Assembly: GCF_027789125.1 (NCBI RefSeq)
Contig: NZ_JAQFVF010000071.1
Span: forward strand, 1 to 46,671
DNA length: 46,671 nt
Source: Paenibacillus aestuarii
Lineage (GTDB): Bacteria > Bacillota > Bacilli > Paenibacillales > NBRC-103111
Direction of reading: 5' to 3'
Shown piece after piece: positions 7,295-16,825 of this stretch. The stretch's first letter is position 1; each line of letters starts with the position of its first letter. Under the pieces are notes generated by a model. The model searched no databases. It was not told the DNA's origin and saw nothing but the letters and a program-made list of their open reading frames with translations. The position numbers were made by a program, and so were the translations under genes.

Positions 7295-7310
7295 TGTGAG
7301 GGTTTTCACA
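7295..7310. promoter_or_regulatory. palindrome TGTGA-N6-TCACA upstream of the importer operon
   Basis: TGTGAGGGTTTTCACA has perfect 5-bp arms. It has the form recognised by CRP/FNR-family proteins, and with two mismatches also resembles a cre site. It lies about 100 bp before the first permease gene. The cognate protein is unknown; the rest of 7212-7411 shows no other clear signal. Confidence 0.45.
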
Positions 7311-7411
7311 CCGTGCGTACAAGAAGTTAAATGAGTACGGTAGCCGGAAACGCGAACAGTCACTTATGATACGAGTTAGTAGCCAATCCCAATCAGTCAG
7401 GAGGATGCTGA

Positions 7412-8371
7412 GTGCAGCAACCATTGGAAGCGCAGATGCAAGGAGCCCAGGTGAGCTCGTTCAAACGATCACAGCTGTTGCGAGATCTCATCAGAGATCG
7501 GTGGATGTATCTTCTTTTAATCCCTGGAATTTTATATTTTATCGTCTTCAAATATGTGCCCATGTTTGGCTTGGTGATGGCGTTTCAGGACTACAAGCCA
7601 TTTACCGGATTTATGAACAGCCCCTGGGTTGGCTTCAAACATTTTGAGCGGTTTTTCACAGAGCCCCAATTCTGGACCTTGTTTCGAAATACATTATTGC
7701 TAGCCGTTTATAATTTGGTGTTCTTCTTTCCGCTTCCCATTATTCTAGCTCTCATGATCAACGAAGCGCGCCAAGCGCTGTTTAAGAAAGTTGTCCAGAC
7801 GCTGCTGTATGTACCGCATTTCATATCGTGGGTCGTTGCGGTTGGGATCTTCTACGTGCTCTTCACCACAGAAGGCGGTGTCGTGAACGAATTGCTTGTG
7901 CGCTTCGGGGCGGAGAAGATTCCGTTCATGCTCAGCGAAGAATGGTTCAGACCGATGATCATCGGTCAATCCATTTGGAAAGAGGCAGGTTGGGGAACGA
8001 TCATTTTCTTAGCCGCTTTGTCCGGCGTCGATTTGCAATTGTATGAAGCTGCACGCATGGACGGGGCCGGCCGTTGGCGGCAGCTATGGCATATCACATT
8101 GCCGGCAATTCGCAGCACGATCGTAATCCTGTTCATTCTGCGGCTGGGCAGCTTCCTCGATACCGGCTTCGAGCACATCTTCCTGATGCTCAATTCCATG
8201 AACCGAGAAGTCGGTGAAGTGTTCGATACCTACGTCTATATGAAAGGATTGACCCAAGCCCAATATAGCTACAGCGCCGCAGTCGGTCTATTCAAATCGC
8301 TAGTCGGACTCGTGCTGGTGCTCGGCGCGAACAGGCTGGCGAAGAAATTCGGCGAAGAGGGCGTTTACTAG
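7412..8371 (+). CDS. ABC sugar importer permease, LplB type
   Basis: The 319-residue integral membrane protein has about six TM segments, beginning with YLLLIPGILYFIVFKYVPMF (about 34-53). The EAA loop appears as LYEAARMDGAGRWRQLWHITLP (about 211-232), where the permease contacts the ATPase. This is the LplB/YteP class found with LipO-type binding proteins for oligosaccharides. GTG 7412 follows AGGAGG (7399-7404) at good spacing. It is the first gene of a sugar-acid operon running to 14485, with the partner permease 29 bp downstream. No ATPase gene lies nearby, so a shared MsmX/UgpC-type ATPase is presumed. Confidence 0.9.
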   Translation: MQQPLEAQMQGAQVSSFKRSQLLRDLIRDRWMYLLLIPGILYFIVFKYVPMFGLVMAFQDYKPFTGFMNSPWVGFKHFERFFTEPQFWTLFRNTLLLAVYNLVFFFPLPIILALMINEARQALFKKVVQTLLYVPHFISWVVAVGIFYVLFTTEGGVVNELLVRFGAEKIPFMLSEEWFRPMIIGQSIWKEAGWGTIIFLAALSGVDLQLYEAARMDGAGRWRQLWHITLPAIRSTIVILFILRLGSFLDTGFEHIFLMLNSMNREVGEVFDTYVYMKGLTQAQYSYSAAVGLFKSLVGLVLVLGANRLAKKFGEEGVY

Positions 8372-8400
8372 TGATGGCTTAAGAAGGAGGCTGTGAACAA

Positions 8401-9282
8401 ATGCCGATGAATGACAAGACGTTCAGCAATAAATGGTTCGATGGGGTGAACTACGCGCTATTAACCCTTGTTTCATTGATCACAATCATTCCTTTTATCT
8501 ACATTGTCTTCGTCTCGTTTGCCTCACCTTCAGAGGTGGTCAAAGGCGGACTGCTATTGGTGCCTACTGAATTTACGCTTAGCGCCTATAAATACATTTT
8601 CTCAACAGGTACAATGGTGAAAAGCATTGGCGTATCGATTTATGTAACCGCTTTAGGGACGATGATCAATCTATTGCTCACTTCGATCACAGCCTATCCT
8701 TTGGCTCGCACGACGCTGCGGGGCCGAAGAACACTCATGCTGATGATTCTCATTACGATGCTGTTCAGTGGCGGTATGATCCCGACCTACTTTGTCGTCA
8801 AATCGTTGGGTCTCATCAATACATATGGGTCACTTATGATCCCTACGGCGATCAGCGCGTTTAACTTGGTCGTGCTGAAGAACTTTTTCCAACAAATCCC
8901 TGACGGCTTGGAAGACGCTGCGCGAATCGACGGCTGCAACGATATCGGTATTTTGTTCAGGATCGTGCTGCCGCTGTCTATGCCGGCAATGGCGACGTTC
9001 GGGCTGTTCTACGCTGTAGGCCATTGGAACACTTTTTTCAATGCGGTCATTTACATCAATGATTCCGAAAAATGGCCGGTACAGGTTGTGCTCAGGCAAA
9101 TTGTTCTGCTGTCCCAGGATAGGATCGGGGATTCAACCTCGCAGTCCGATCCGGCGGATTATTTGCCGCAAACGATCCGCATGGCGTCCATTGTAGTCGC
9201 GACTGTCCCTATCGTACTGGTCTATCCGTTCCTGCAGAAGCATTTTGCCAAAGGTGCTTTGTTAGGCTCCGTCAAGGGATAA
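8401..9282 (+). CDS. ABC sugar importer permease, YtcP/MalG type
   Basis: The 293-residue membrane protein has six predicted TM segments and the EAA motif LEDAARIDGCNDIGILFRIVLP (about 172-193). It ends in the typical YtcP-class tail QKHFAKGALLGSVKG. AAGGAGG precedes ATG 8401. It forms the heteromeric channel with the preceding permease and receives substrate from the following lipoprotein. The operon context suggests uronate- or galactarate-containing substrates; the exact ligand is not visible. Confidence 0.9.
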   Translation: MPMNDKTFSNKWFDGVNYALLTLVSLITIIPFIYIVFVSFASPSEVVKGGLLLVPTEFTLSAYKYIFSTGTMVKSIGVSIYVTALGTMINLLLTSITAYPLARTTLRGRRTLMLMILITMLFSGGMIPTYFVVKSLGLINTYGSLMIPTAISAFNLVVLKNFFQQIPDGLEDAARIDGCNDIGILFRIVLPLSMPAMATFGLFYAVGHWNTFFNAVIYINDSEKWPVQVVLRQIVLLSQDRIGDSTSQSDPADYLPQTIRMASIVVATVPIVLVYPFLQKHFAKGALLGSVKG

Positions 9283-9341
9283 CCGATCAAGTTTATCATA
9301 TAAAGATGCACTGTCATGATCCGATTACTGGAGGGGTACAA

Positions 9342-10862
9342 ATGAATAGAAAACGATCTGTAGCTTTATTTTGCACGATTGCGTTCACAGCTGGAACACT
9401 TGCCGGATGCACCAGCAATGGCGCTCCAGCCAAAGAAGAGTCGGCAGGGGCGGACAATACGCCGCTAGAGGTGACAATCGCTACGCCGCAAGTCGGGGAA
9501 GCGCCGAAGAAAGGCAGCGATATTGAGCAAGCCATGGAGAAGTATACGAATGCCAAAATCGATATTCAGTGGATTCCCGATGCAGCTTTTGAAGACAAGA
9601 AGAACATCATGATCGCTTCGAGCGAAATGCCGAAAGCTTTTAAAGTGAAGGCGAACGCGTCGACCCTGAACGCCATTCAGTCCGGTTTGTTTTGGGAAAT
9701 TGGACCGCTGTTAAAAGATTACAAAAATTTATCGGAGCTCAGCCCGATGTATTACGACAACATTAAAGTCGATGGCAAGCTGTATGGGCTGCCGTTATAC
9801 AGGGACATTGGGCGTGCCGGTATCGTATACCGCAAAGACTGGTTTGATGCGCTGGGACTTAAACCGCCGGTAACGCTCGATGATTGGTACAATGTGGCCA
9901 AAGCCATGGCCGAGAAAGATCCCGACAAGAACGGCCAACCCGATACGTACGGGTTCTTCCTGGACAAAAACTATAACGATCCGGTGCAAAGCAACAGCTT
10001 TATGACGCGCCTGTCGGTGCCCAATGGAGCGCCGAATAAATGGGGCGTTGAAAACGGGAAAATTGTCGCCGAGTTTATGACCAAACCTTATATGGACACG
10101 ATGAAGCTGCTCCGGCGCATGTTCCAGGAAAAATTAATAAATCAAGACTTCTCGATCGTGCAAACAGCAGATTCCGACAATAAATGGAATGCGGGCAAGG
10201 TCGGCATTCGCGTGAACACCGTGGTCACCGCATCAGCAACTTCGTTCGATAACGTGTCCAAATCAACGCCGAATGCCGTTGTCGATGTCGTACCGTTCAC
10301 AGGGCCCAACGGCCTGAAAATTCCCGCAGAAACGGGGAATAACGGCTTCTACCTGTTCCCGAAATCAAGCGTGAAGACAGAAGCAGAGCTGAAGCGGCTG
10401 CTGGGCTTTTTCAATAAGCTGCTGGATGCTGACATGTCGACATTGTTGACGAGAGGAATTGAAGGCAAGCACTTCACAAAGACGGCGGACGGCAAAGCCC
10501 AATTTAAAGATTTGACGCTGTTCAACCTGGAAGTGAAGCCATATCGCGACAGCCTGCCGTCTTTTGAGACAACGGGCAAAGGCATTCCTTTGAAGCAGAA
10601 CGAGCTGCAGGCGAAAGGTTCAAAAATTGCAGCTGAGAACCTGCAAAGCGTCGTTCCTAACGTAGCGCTGACGTTTAATTCGGTAACGTATACCGAAAAA
10701 GGCGTAGAGCTGGATAACATGATTCGCGACGCGCAAACCAAGTACATTATGGGGAAAATCGATGATGCCGGCTGGCAGGCCGAACTGGATAAGTGGCTGA
10801 AAGCGGGCGGGCAGAAGGTCATCGACGAATATACGGCGGAATATGCCAAAACGAACAAGTAA
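9342..10862 (+). CDS. extracellular solute-binding lipoprotein, LipO type
   Basis: The 506-residue protein has a lipoprotein signal peptide and lipobox LAGC (cysteine at residue 24), so it is anchored to the outer face of the membrane. The mature part has the large LipO/YtcQ-class binding-protein pattern, including GKLYGLPLYRDIGRAGIVYRKDWFDALG and DKNGQPDTYGFF. ATG 9342 is chosen because GGAGGGG (9330-9336) precedes it and it starts the signal peptide exactly; upstream in-frame codons would add a non-signal extension. It delivers substrate to the two preceding permeases. Confidence 0.9.
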   Translation: MNRKRSVALFCTIAFTAGTLAGCTSNGAPAKEESAGADNTPLEVTIATPQVGEAPKKGSDIEQAMEKYTNAKIDIQWIPDAAFEDKKNIMIASSEMPKAFKVKANASTLNAIQSGLFWEIGPLLKDYKNLSELSPMYYDNIKVDGKLYGLPLYRDIGRAGIVYRKDWFDALGLKPPVTLDDWYNVAKAMAEKDPDKNGQPDTYGFFLDKNYNDPVQSNSFMTRLSVPNGAPNKWGVENGKIVAEFMTKPYMDTMKLLRRMFQEKLINQDFSIVQTADSDNKWNAGKVGIRVNTVVTASATSFDNVSKSTPNAVVDVVPFTGPNGLKIPAETGNNGFYLFPKSSVKTEAELKRLLGFFNKLLDADMSTLLTRGIEGKHFTKTADGKAQFKDLTLFNLEVKPYRDSLPSFETTGKGIPLKQNELQAKGSKIAAENLQSVVPNVALTFNSVTYTEKGVELDNMIRDAQTKYIMGKIDDAGWQAELDKWLKAGGQKVIDEYTAEYAKTNK

Positions 10863-10901
10863 GGCTCACACGCATCGGCGCATAGATATGGAGGGACATG
10901 C

Positions 10902-12368
10902 ATGCAAACCCATGTAAAAGTGATTGAAAGCACCGGCTACATCAATGGCTGCTGGGTAGAACCCGGCAGCCGTCCGGCTAAGGCACATTACAGCCCGCTG
11001 AATACCGAGCTGCTGGTAGGGAGCAGCACGCAGCTGAGCACGGCTGACGTGGATTTGGCTGTACAGAGCGCGAAGCAGGCGCTCCCGAACTGGTCCGCAT
11101 TGTCCGGCGTGCAGCGGGCGGACTATTTGTTTAAAGCGGCACAGATGCTGGAGGACCATCTGGAAGATTTGGCACAGCTGCTGACGGCGGAGATGGGCAA
11201 ACCGCTCGGCGAAGCGCGCGGAGAAGTCAGCCGAGCTGGCGTGCTGCTGCGCTATTATGCCGGTGAAGGGCTGCGCAGCGTCGGCGACGTCCTGCCTGCC
11301 ACGGACGGGATCTCCCACCTATACACGACGCGAGTGCCGCTTGGCGTCGCCGGCCTGATCACGCCGTGGAATTTCCCTGTTGCCATCCCTGTCTGGAAGC
11401 TCGCCCCGGCACTTATCTTCGGCAACACGGTGGTCTGGAAGCCGGCCGAGCCTGCCACCATAACGGCTGCACGGCTCATGCAGCTGCTGGAAGCGAGCGG
11501 TTTGCCGCAAGGTGTCGTTCAGCTGGTGAGCGGCTCAGGCTCCGTTGTCGGCCAGCGTATTCTCGATCACCCCGACGTGACGGGGATCTCCTTCACAGGC
11601 TCGGACGCCGTCGGCAAGCAGGTCGCCCAAGCCGCCACGGCCCGCCATGCGAAATACCAGCTGGAGATGGGCGGTAAGAACGCGACGATTGTGCTGGCAG
11701 ATGCCGATCTGGAGCGGGCGGCCGATACCATCATCAGTGCTGCGATGCGGTCTGCAGGCCAGAAGTGTACGGCGACCAGCCGTGTCATCATCGAGAAGCC
11801 GGTAAAGGCGCAATTGACCTCCCTGCTCGTCGAGCGGGCCAAGCGCATTCAACTGTCTGATCCACGGGACAGCGGCTGCTATTTGGGACCGGTCGTTTCC
11901 AAAAGGCAGCATGCGTCGATACTCGACTTCATCCAAAGCGGAGTCCGCGAAGGCGCCGAAATTTTGGCCGGCGGGCAAGCGAAGACAGAAGGCGAATTCG
12001 CCAAGGGCTACTATATCGAGCCGACGATACTGGACCATGTCGACCCGCAGTCGACGCTTGCGCAGGAGGAAATATTCGGTCCGGTGCTCCTCATTCATGA
12101 GGCCGATGATCTCGATCATGCGATTCAACTGGCGAACGGCGTCCGGTACGGCTTGGCAGCCGCCATTTTTACGCACAATCAAAAGCATATCCATCATTTT
12201 GTGAATCGCATCGAGGCCGGTTTGATCAAGGTCAACGGGGAAACCGCCGGCGTAGAGCCGCAAGCCCCTTTTGGCGGCATGAAGTTGTCCAGCTCTTATT
12301 CCCGTGAACAGGGAAGAGCGGCCATCGAGTTTTTTACGCAGGTTAAAACGGTTGTGATTACGCCGTAA
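10902..12368 (+). CDS. aldehyde dehydrogenase, probable 2-oxoglutarate-semialdehyde dehydrogenase
   Basis: The 488-residue protein has all the ALDH landmarks: TPWNF with N157, KPAEP with K180, FTGS (231-234), LEMGGKN with general base E255, GQKCTATS with catalytic C289, and EEIFGPV. The next gene is a DapA-family dehydratase/decarboxylase candidate. That pairing is typical of the pathway in which 5-dehydro-4-deoxyglucarate is converted to 2-oxoglutarate semialdehyde, then oxidised to 2-oxoglutarate. The specific substrate is inferred from context; the family call is firm. GGAGGG at 10890 sets ATG 10902. Confidence 0.88.
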   Translation: MQTHVKVIESTGYINGCWVEPGSRPAKAHYSPLNTELLVGSSTQLSTADVDLAVQSAKQALPNWSALSGVQRADYLFKAAQMLEDHLEDLAQLLTAEMGKPLGEARGEVSRAGVLLRYYAGEGLRSVGDVLPATDGISHLYTTRVPLGVAGLITPWNFPVAIPVWKLAPALIFGNTVVWKPAEPATITAARLMQLLEASGLPQGVVQLVSGSGSVVGQRILDHPDVTGISFTGSDAVGKQVAQAATARHAKYQLEMGGKNATIVLADADLERAADTIISAAMRSAGQKCTATSRVIIEKPVKAQLTSLLVERAKRIQLSDPRDSGCYLGPVVSKRQHASILDFIQSGVREGAEILAGGQAKTEGEFAKGYYIEPTILDHVDPQSTLAQEEIFGPVLLIHEADDLDHAIQLANGVRYGLAAAIFTHNQKHIHHFVNRIEAGLIKVNGETAGVEPQAPFGGMKLSSSYSREQGRAAIEFFTQVKTVVITP

Positions 12369-12407
12369 TCCATTCGCACGAAGCGCGAACGAAGGGATGA
12401 TAAGCCT

Positions 12408-13313
12408 ATGAATTACGCAGCATTCAGTAAAAAACTGGAAACGATATCAGCGATCAATATTACGCCGTTTGATGAACAGACGCGCCGCATTGATTGCGGA
12501 GGCTTGGAAGCGAACATTGAGTTCTTGCTGGCACATGGGGCAGAGGTGATTGTGCCGTGCGGCAATACCGGCGAATTCTATGCGCTGACGCTGGAAGAGG
12601 CCAAGCAAGTGACGGAGCGGGTCGTGGGCATCGTTAATCAACGCGCCATTGTCATGGCAGGGATCGGCTATTCCGTTGCCACCGCGATCGAGCTTGGCCG
12701 GCATGCGCAGCAGGTTGGGGCGGATTGCGTGATGATCCACCAGCCGATCCACCCTTATATCACGACGTCCGGTGCGGTTACTTATTACCGGAACGTGATC
12801 GAAGGCCTGGACATCCCGTCCATCCTTTATCTCAAAGATGCGCAAGTGTCCGACGATATCTTGCTCTCACTGGCACCGCTGGACAAATGTGTTGGCGTGA
12901 AGTACGCCATCAACGATCTTCCGCGGTTTACCCATACCGTGCGCCGGGTCGGCACCGGGCACAACATCGCCTGGATCTGCGGCACGGCGGAGAAATGGGC
13001 GCCGTTCTTCTTCAATGCCGGCGCCAAAGGCTTTACATCCGGCCTTATGAACGTGCATCCGGATCTGTCCATACGGATGCTGCAAGCCTTGCGCGATCAA
13101 GACTGGCCGGCGGTATGGAAGCTGTGGGAGGACGTGCTGCCGTTCGAGAATTTGCGCGCGAAGTATAACGCTGGCAACAATGTGGTCGTTGTGAAGGAAG
13201 CGATGGAGCAAATCGGGCTGCGCGCAGGCGTCACGCGCGAACCCGTTGATCCTTTGAACGCATCGGACCAAAAGGAAGTATGCATGATATTACGAACATG
13301 GGGGCTGCTGTAA
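12408..13313 (+). CDS. DapA-family lyase, probable 5-dehydro-4-deoxyglucarate dehydratase
   Basis: The 301-residue TIM-barrel protein of the dihydrodipicolinate synthase family has the phosphate/carboxylate loop GNTGEF (52-57), a catalytic tyrosine Y141 and Schiff-base lysine K165 in GVKYAIND. With the upstream aldehyde dehydrogenase and downstream acid-sugar dehydratase it most likely dehydrates and decarboxylates the keto-deoxy hexarate to 2-oxoglutarate semialdehyde. KDG-type aldolase or another class I lyase activity remains possible because the GxTGEF residue is N rather than the usual G. Its stop is separated by only two bases from the next start, indicating translational coupling. Confidence 0.8.
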   Translation: MNYAAFSKKLETISAINITPFDEQTRRIDCGGLEANIEFLLAHGAEVIVPCGNTGEFYALTLEEAKQVTERVVGIVNQRAIVMAGIGYSVATAIELGRHAQQVGADCVMIHQPIHPYITTSGAVTYYRNVIEGLDIPSILYLKDAQVSDDILLSLAPLDKCVGVKYAINDLPRFTHTVRRVGTGHNIAWICGTAEKWAPFFFNAGAKGFTSGLMNVHPDLSIRMLQALRDQDWPAVWKLWEDVLPFENLRAKYNAGNNVVVVKEAMEQIGLRAGVTREPVDPLNASDQKEVCMILRTWGLL

Positions 13314-13315
13314 GG

Positions 13316-14485
13316 ATGAAAATTTCAGATCTTCGTTTGACGGTCATCGCAATGCCGCGAAATACAGGGTTTGTCTGCAAGCATGTCATTGTGGAAATTG
13401 ACTCGGACGTTGGCTTAACCGGCATCGGAGAGATGTCCGATTTCTCCCATCTGCCGCATTATTCGCTGGACATCCATGACATGGCGGTTGTGCTGAAATC
13501 AATGTTGCTGGGCCAGAACCCGTTTGACATCTCACGGATCAATATGGAACTGCTCGCCAACTTCCCGGAAACGATGTTCTATTATGAGAAGGGCAATTTT
13601 ATCCGCAACGGGATTGATGCAGCATTGCATGATCTTTGCGCCAAATCGCTGGGGATCTCCGTCGCTGACTTCATCGGCGGAAGAATTCAGGAGCGGATCA
13701 AAGTGTGCTACCCGATCTTCCGACATCGCTTTATGGATGAAGTTCAGGAGAATTTGGCGATTGTCCGTGAGCGGCTGCGCCAAGGATTTGATACATTCCG
13801 GCTTTACGTTGGTAAAAATCTGGATGCAGACGAGGCATTTCTGGATGGCGTCAGGAGCGAATTCGGTTCCAATGTCACCATTAAATCACTGGATTTCAGC
13901 CATTTGCTGGACTGGAAAGCGGCGCTGAAAGCGACGAAGCGGCTGTCGCAATACGATTTCCAGTTGGTGGAAAGCCCGGCTGTCCAGAACGATTTCATAG
14001 GGCTGCATCACTTCCGGATGAACACGGAATATCCGGTGAGCGAGCATGTGTGGAGCTTCCGCCAGCAATCGGAGATGATCAAGCATGATTCGGTCGATAT
14101 CTTTAATATATCCCCGATTTTCATCGGCGGGCTCACCTCCGCCCGGAAAGCAGCCGCAGCAGCGGAAGTCGCCGGCAAGTCGTGCTTGATCGGTACGACC
14201 CAGGAGCTGTCCGTAGGGACGGCTGCGATGGCGCACTTGGGCAGCTCGCTGGCGAATTTGAACTACACGTCGGACCCGACAGGGCCTAAGCTGTATGTCG
14301 GCGACATCGTCAAGCATCCGGTGCAGTACGAGAACGGCTATCTGCTCGTTCCCGGACGCGAATTGCCCGGTCTAGGCATGGAGCTCGATTGGGAGCAGAT
14401 CAATCTTTATCGAGTGGAAGATCTGAGCTGGGGGAACGTCTCCGTACATCAGCTTCAAGATCGTACGGCGCAAACGAAAAAGTAA
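13316..14485 (+). CDS. enolase-superfamily acid-sugar dehydratase, probable galactarate dehydratase (GalrD-II type)
   Basis: The 389-residue MR/MLE protein has the three metal ligands D193 (SLDFSH), E219 (VESPA) and E243 (VSEHV). The KxK catalytic motif is replaced by R162-L-Y164, the second-lysine position is a serine (NISPIFIGGL), and Y90 sits in the N-terminal domain. From memory, R162, Y164 and Y90 are the catalytic residues described for the Oceanobacillus galactarate dehydratase II, with the same numbering. It would dehydrate galactarate to a 2-keto-3-deoxy hexarate, feeding the preceding lyase. ATG 13316 gives the normal N-terminus MKISDLRLTV; an in-frame ATG at 13280 would overlap the previous gene. 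Confidence 0.8.
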   Translation: MKISDLRLTVIAMPRNTGFVCKHVIVEIDSDVGLTGIGEMSDFSHLPHYSLDIHDMAVVLKSMLLGQNPFDISRINMELLANFPETMFYYEKGNFIRNGIDAALHDLCAKSLGISVADFIGGRIQERIKVCYPIFRHRFMDEVQENLAIVRERLRQGFDTFRLYVGKNLDADEAFLDGVRSEFGSNVTIKSLDFSHLLDWKAALKATKRLSQYDFQLVESPAVQNDFIGLHHFRMNTEYPVSEHVWSFRQQSEMIKHDSVDIFNISPIFIGGLTSARKAAAAAEVAGKSCLIGTTQELSVGTAAMAHLGSSLANLNYTSDPTGPKLYVGDIVKHPVQYENGYLLVPGRELPGLGMELDWEQINLYRVEDLSWGNVSVHQLQDRTAQTKK

Positions 14486-14493
14486 AAAGTGAA

Positions 14494-14530
14494 CAGTCGC
14501 CCGAACTTTACCAGCCGGGCGTCTGGTTTT
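14494..14530 (+). terminator. terminator of the galactarate operon
   Basis: CAG-T-CGCCCG pairs with CGGGCG-T-CTG around a 12-base loop and is followed by GTTTT. The T run is short, so readthrough is possible. TATAAT at 14535-14540 directly after it may be the -10 of the regulator gene, though no clear -35 was seen. Confidence 0.65.
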
Positions 14531-14583
14531 GATATATAATAGGGTCATTGGATCGAAAGTTATCCGAAGTGAGGAGAACGAAG

Positions 14584-16797
14584 ATGCGCACTTATTTATA
14601 CCGCATGATCCTCTTCGCCATGCTGCTGGTAGCCATACCAGTGATCACGATCGGCATGATTTCTTATCAAATTTCCTCTCAGGATATAGAGAAGAAAGTG
14701 AAAGAAAGCAACGACCAGATTTTGCTGCAGAACCAGATGAGAATTGAGCAAGTATTGAAAAATGTAGAAATGGGAGCCGTGCAATATTTAAACTCGCCAC
14801 TTGTCAATGACAACCTCTACAATGCATTAACTCATGACGATTTCCAAACGATAACAAGCCTTGCCAAAGGTTTATATAATTTGCAATCCTTATCGGGCGT
14901 GTCCGACACCCAGCTCGTGAATTTGGAGAAAGACTGGATGATCAGCAATCTGGGCTTTACCGGAATGGAGGGGAACACGGAGCCCGAGCGCTTGCAGGCG
15001 TATGCCCGGAATCCGCTCAATTTGTTCTGGCAAGCCGATGAACAAGGGATTCGGATGGTGGTGAAGCTGCCGATGATCGCCCCTTCGACAACGCCCAAAG
15101 CGCTGCTCATCATCGAGATGTCGAAGAAAGAATTGGAGAAAGGGCTGTCGCAAACGAAGCAGCTCGGCGATATATACGTTCTGAACCGCGAGCACATGCC
15201 GTTCTTAAGCAATACAGGCGCAACAGGCATCCCGGATTCGCTCTTGACGGCTCTGAAAACCGTAAGCGGTGCGAGTGGATATTACGAAGGTAAAGCAACG
15301 GCTGTTAATTATCGGGCATCTTCCTATAATTGGATTTATGCTTCCGTCGTCTCTATCGATCAAGTGACGATGGAATCGAAGAAGATCGCTTTTTTTACGG
15401 TAAACGTCTGTCTGGCCGTCTTTGTCATCATTGCCGGCGCCGCATTTTACGGAAGCAGACGACTGTACTCGCCCATCCGCCGGTTGTTTCGGATTATGGA
15501 GCAATTCGGGGGTGAAGCTGCGGAGACGCGCAGGAAGGATGAATTTGCTTTTATCGAAGATCGATTTCATGCTTTATTCCGTACACGCAAGCAGTTTCAG
15601 CAACAGCTTCAAGGCCAGAAGGGACAGATGAAAGAGTTCTTTTTGTTGAAGCTGTTCATGGGCCAGGTGACAGAGAGCGAGTTCGCCTTCAAATGCGATA
15701 CGTACGGCTTCGCCGAAAAAGGGAAGGCTATGGGCGTGATTGCGCTGCAAATCGATTCCTTGCAGGATACGCGATATTTGGAGAGCGATAAGGAGCTGCT
15801 GCTCTTCGCGATTCATAACATCGTCAGCGAGCTGCTGCCCGCTCACCGCTTGCTGGGCTCCCTGCTGCTGGACCAGTCCCAGGTATCTCTGCTTACCGGC
15901 GATACGGATGATCACCGGGAGCTGCAGAACTGTTTTCATCAGGCAGCGGAAGAAATCAAATCCAAGGTGCACGAGCTGCTTCAGCTGGAAGTCAGCATGG
16001 GCATCAGCCGGGTATTTACCCGCTATACGGATGCCATGAACGCGCACGCCGAAGCTTTGGAAGCGCTTAAGCGGAGAATTCGCCTGGGGAGCGATATGAT
16101 TATCCACTACGAGGATATCGAGTCCGTGCCTGCGAACAGCATGCATTTGACAGTTTCCTGGAGCCAGTCGGCGGATTATTTGGTTAACGCGTTAAAAACC
16201 GGAGACGCCACGTCGACGTTTGAACAATTCGACCAATTCGTGGCATCGATAATGGAGAAGGATATTCGTTTTAACGATTTTCAACTTGTCATGGTCGAGC
16301 TGATCACGCGGATTCACGGGCTGGTTCAGAAGCAGGGCGGTACGCTGGAAAGCTTGATCGGCACGAATTCCATGCTTCATTCTTTCATGAAGCTGAACAC
16401 CGTGCAGGAGATTACGACGTGGTTCAAGTCCGATTTGCTGCCGCCGGCGCTTGCTTTCTTCAAAGGGCGCGCAGATTCGCAGTACATCAATCTCACGCAC
16501 CAAATGATCGAAATGATTCACGAGGGATACGAGCAGGATCTTACGCTTGAAGCTTGCGCCAACCAGCTGAAATATCACCCTGTTTATGTAAGCCGTGTAT
16601 TCAAGAAAGAGACAGGCGTTACGTTCATCGAGTATCTGACGACCTATCGGGTGAACATGGCGAAAAAATGGCTGAAAGAGACGGATATGAAAATTTCGGA
16701 AATCGCCGAGCGTCTGAATTATGCCAATTCCACCGGGTTTATCCGCACGTTTCGCAAGCTGACCGGGATGACCCCGGGCCAATACCGTGAAATCTGA
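14584..16797 (+). CDS. membrane-anchored AraC-family sensor-regulator
   Basis: The 737-residue protein has a TM segment at about 8-28, an extracytoplasmic sensor region of about 240 residues and a second TM at about 277-299, then a HAMP-like RRLYSPIRRLFRI stretch. A cytoplasmic middle region follows. The C-terminal AraC double HTH (about 640-737) contains LTLEACANQLKYHPVYVSRVFKKETG and MKISEIAERLNYANSTGFIRTFRKLTGMTPGQYRE. This architecture is common next to Paenibacillus sugar importers. It probably senses an extracellular sugar and activates the flanking operons. GAGGAGA at 14571 sets ATG 14584. Confidence 0.88.
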   Translation: MRTYLYRMILFAMLLVAIPVITIGMISYQISSQDIEKKVKESNDQILLQNQMRIEQVLKNVEMGAVQYLNSPLVNDNLYNALTHDDFQTITSLAKGLYNLQSLSGVSDTQLVNLEKDWMISNLGFTGMEGNTEPERLQAYARNPLNLFWQADEQGIRMVVKLPMIAPSTTPKALLIIEMSKKELEKGLSQTKQLGDIYVLNREHMPFLSNTGATGIPDSLLTALKTVSGASGYYEGKATAVNYRASSYNWIYASVVSIDQVTMESKKIAFFTVNVCLAVFVIIAGAAFYGSRRLYSPIRRLFRIMEQFGGEAAETRRKDEFAFIEDRFHALFRTRKQFQQQLQGQKGQMKEFFLLKLFMGQVTESEFAFKCDTYGFAEKGKAMGVIALQIDSLQDTRYLESDKELLLFAIHNIVSELLPAHRLLGSLLLDQSQVSLLTGDTDDHRELQNCFHQAAEEIKSKVHELLQLEVSMGISRVFTRYTDAMNAHAEALEALKRRIRLGSDMIIHYEDIESVPANSMHLTVSWSQSADYLVNALKTGDATSTFEQFDQFVASIMEKDIRFNDFQLVMVELITRIHGLVQKQGGTLESLIGTNSMLHSFMKLNTVQEITTWFKSDLLPPALAFFKGRADSQYINLTHQMIEMIHEGYEQDLTLEACANQLKYHPVYVSRVFKKETGVTFIEYLTTYRVNMAKKWLKETDMKISEIAERLNYANSTGFIRTFRKLTGMTPGQYREI

Positions 16798-16825
16798 GTC
16801 AATCAAGAAAGGGGAGGGATATCGG

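Noticed and set aside
13280..13315. Extended N-terminus for the galactarate dehydratase from ATG 13280
   Set aside because: It would overlap the previous gene, its AAAGGAAG is too close, and the family N-terminus and catalytic numbering fit ATG 13316.
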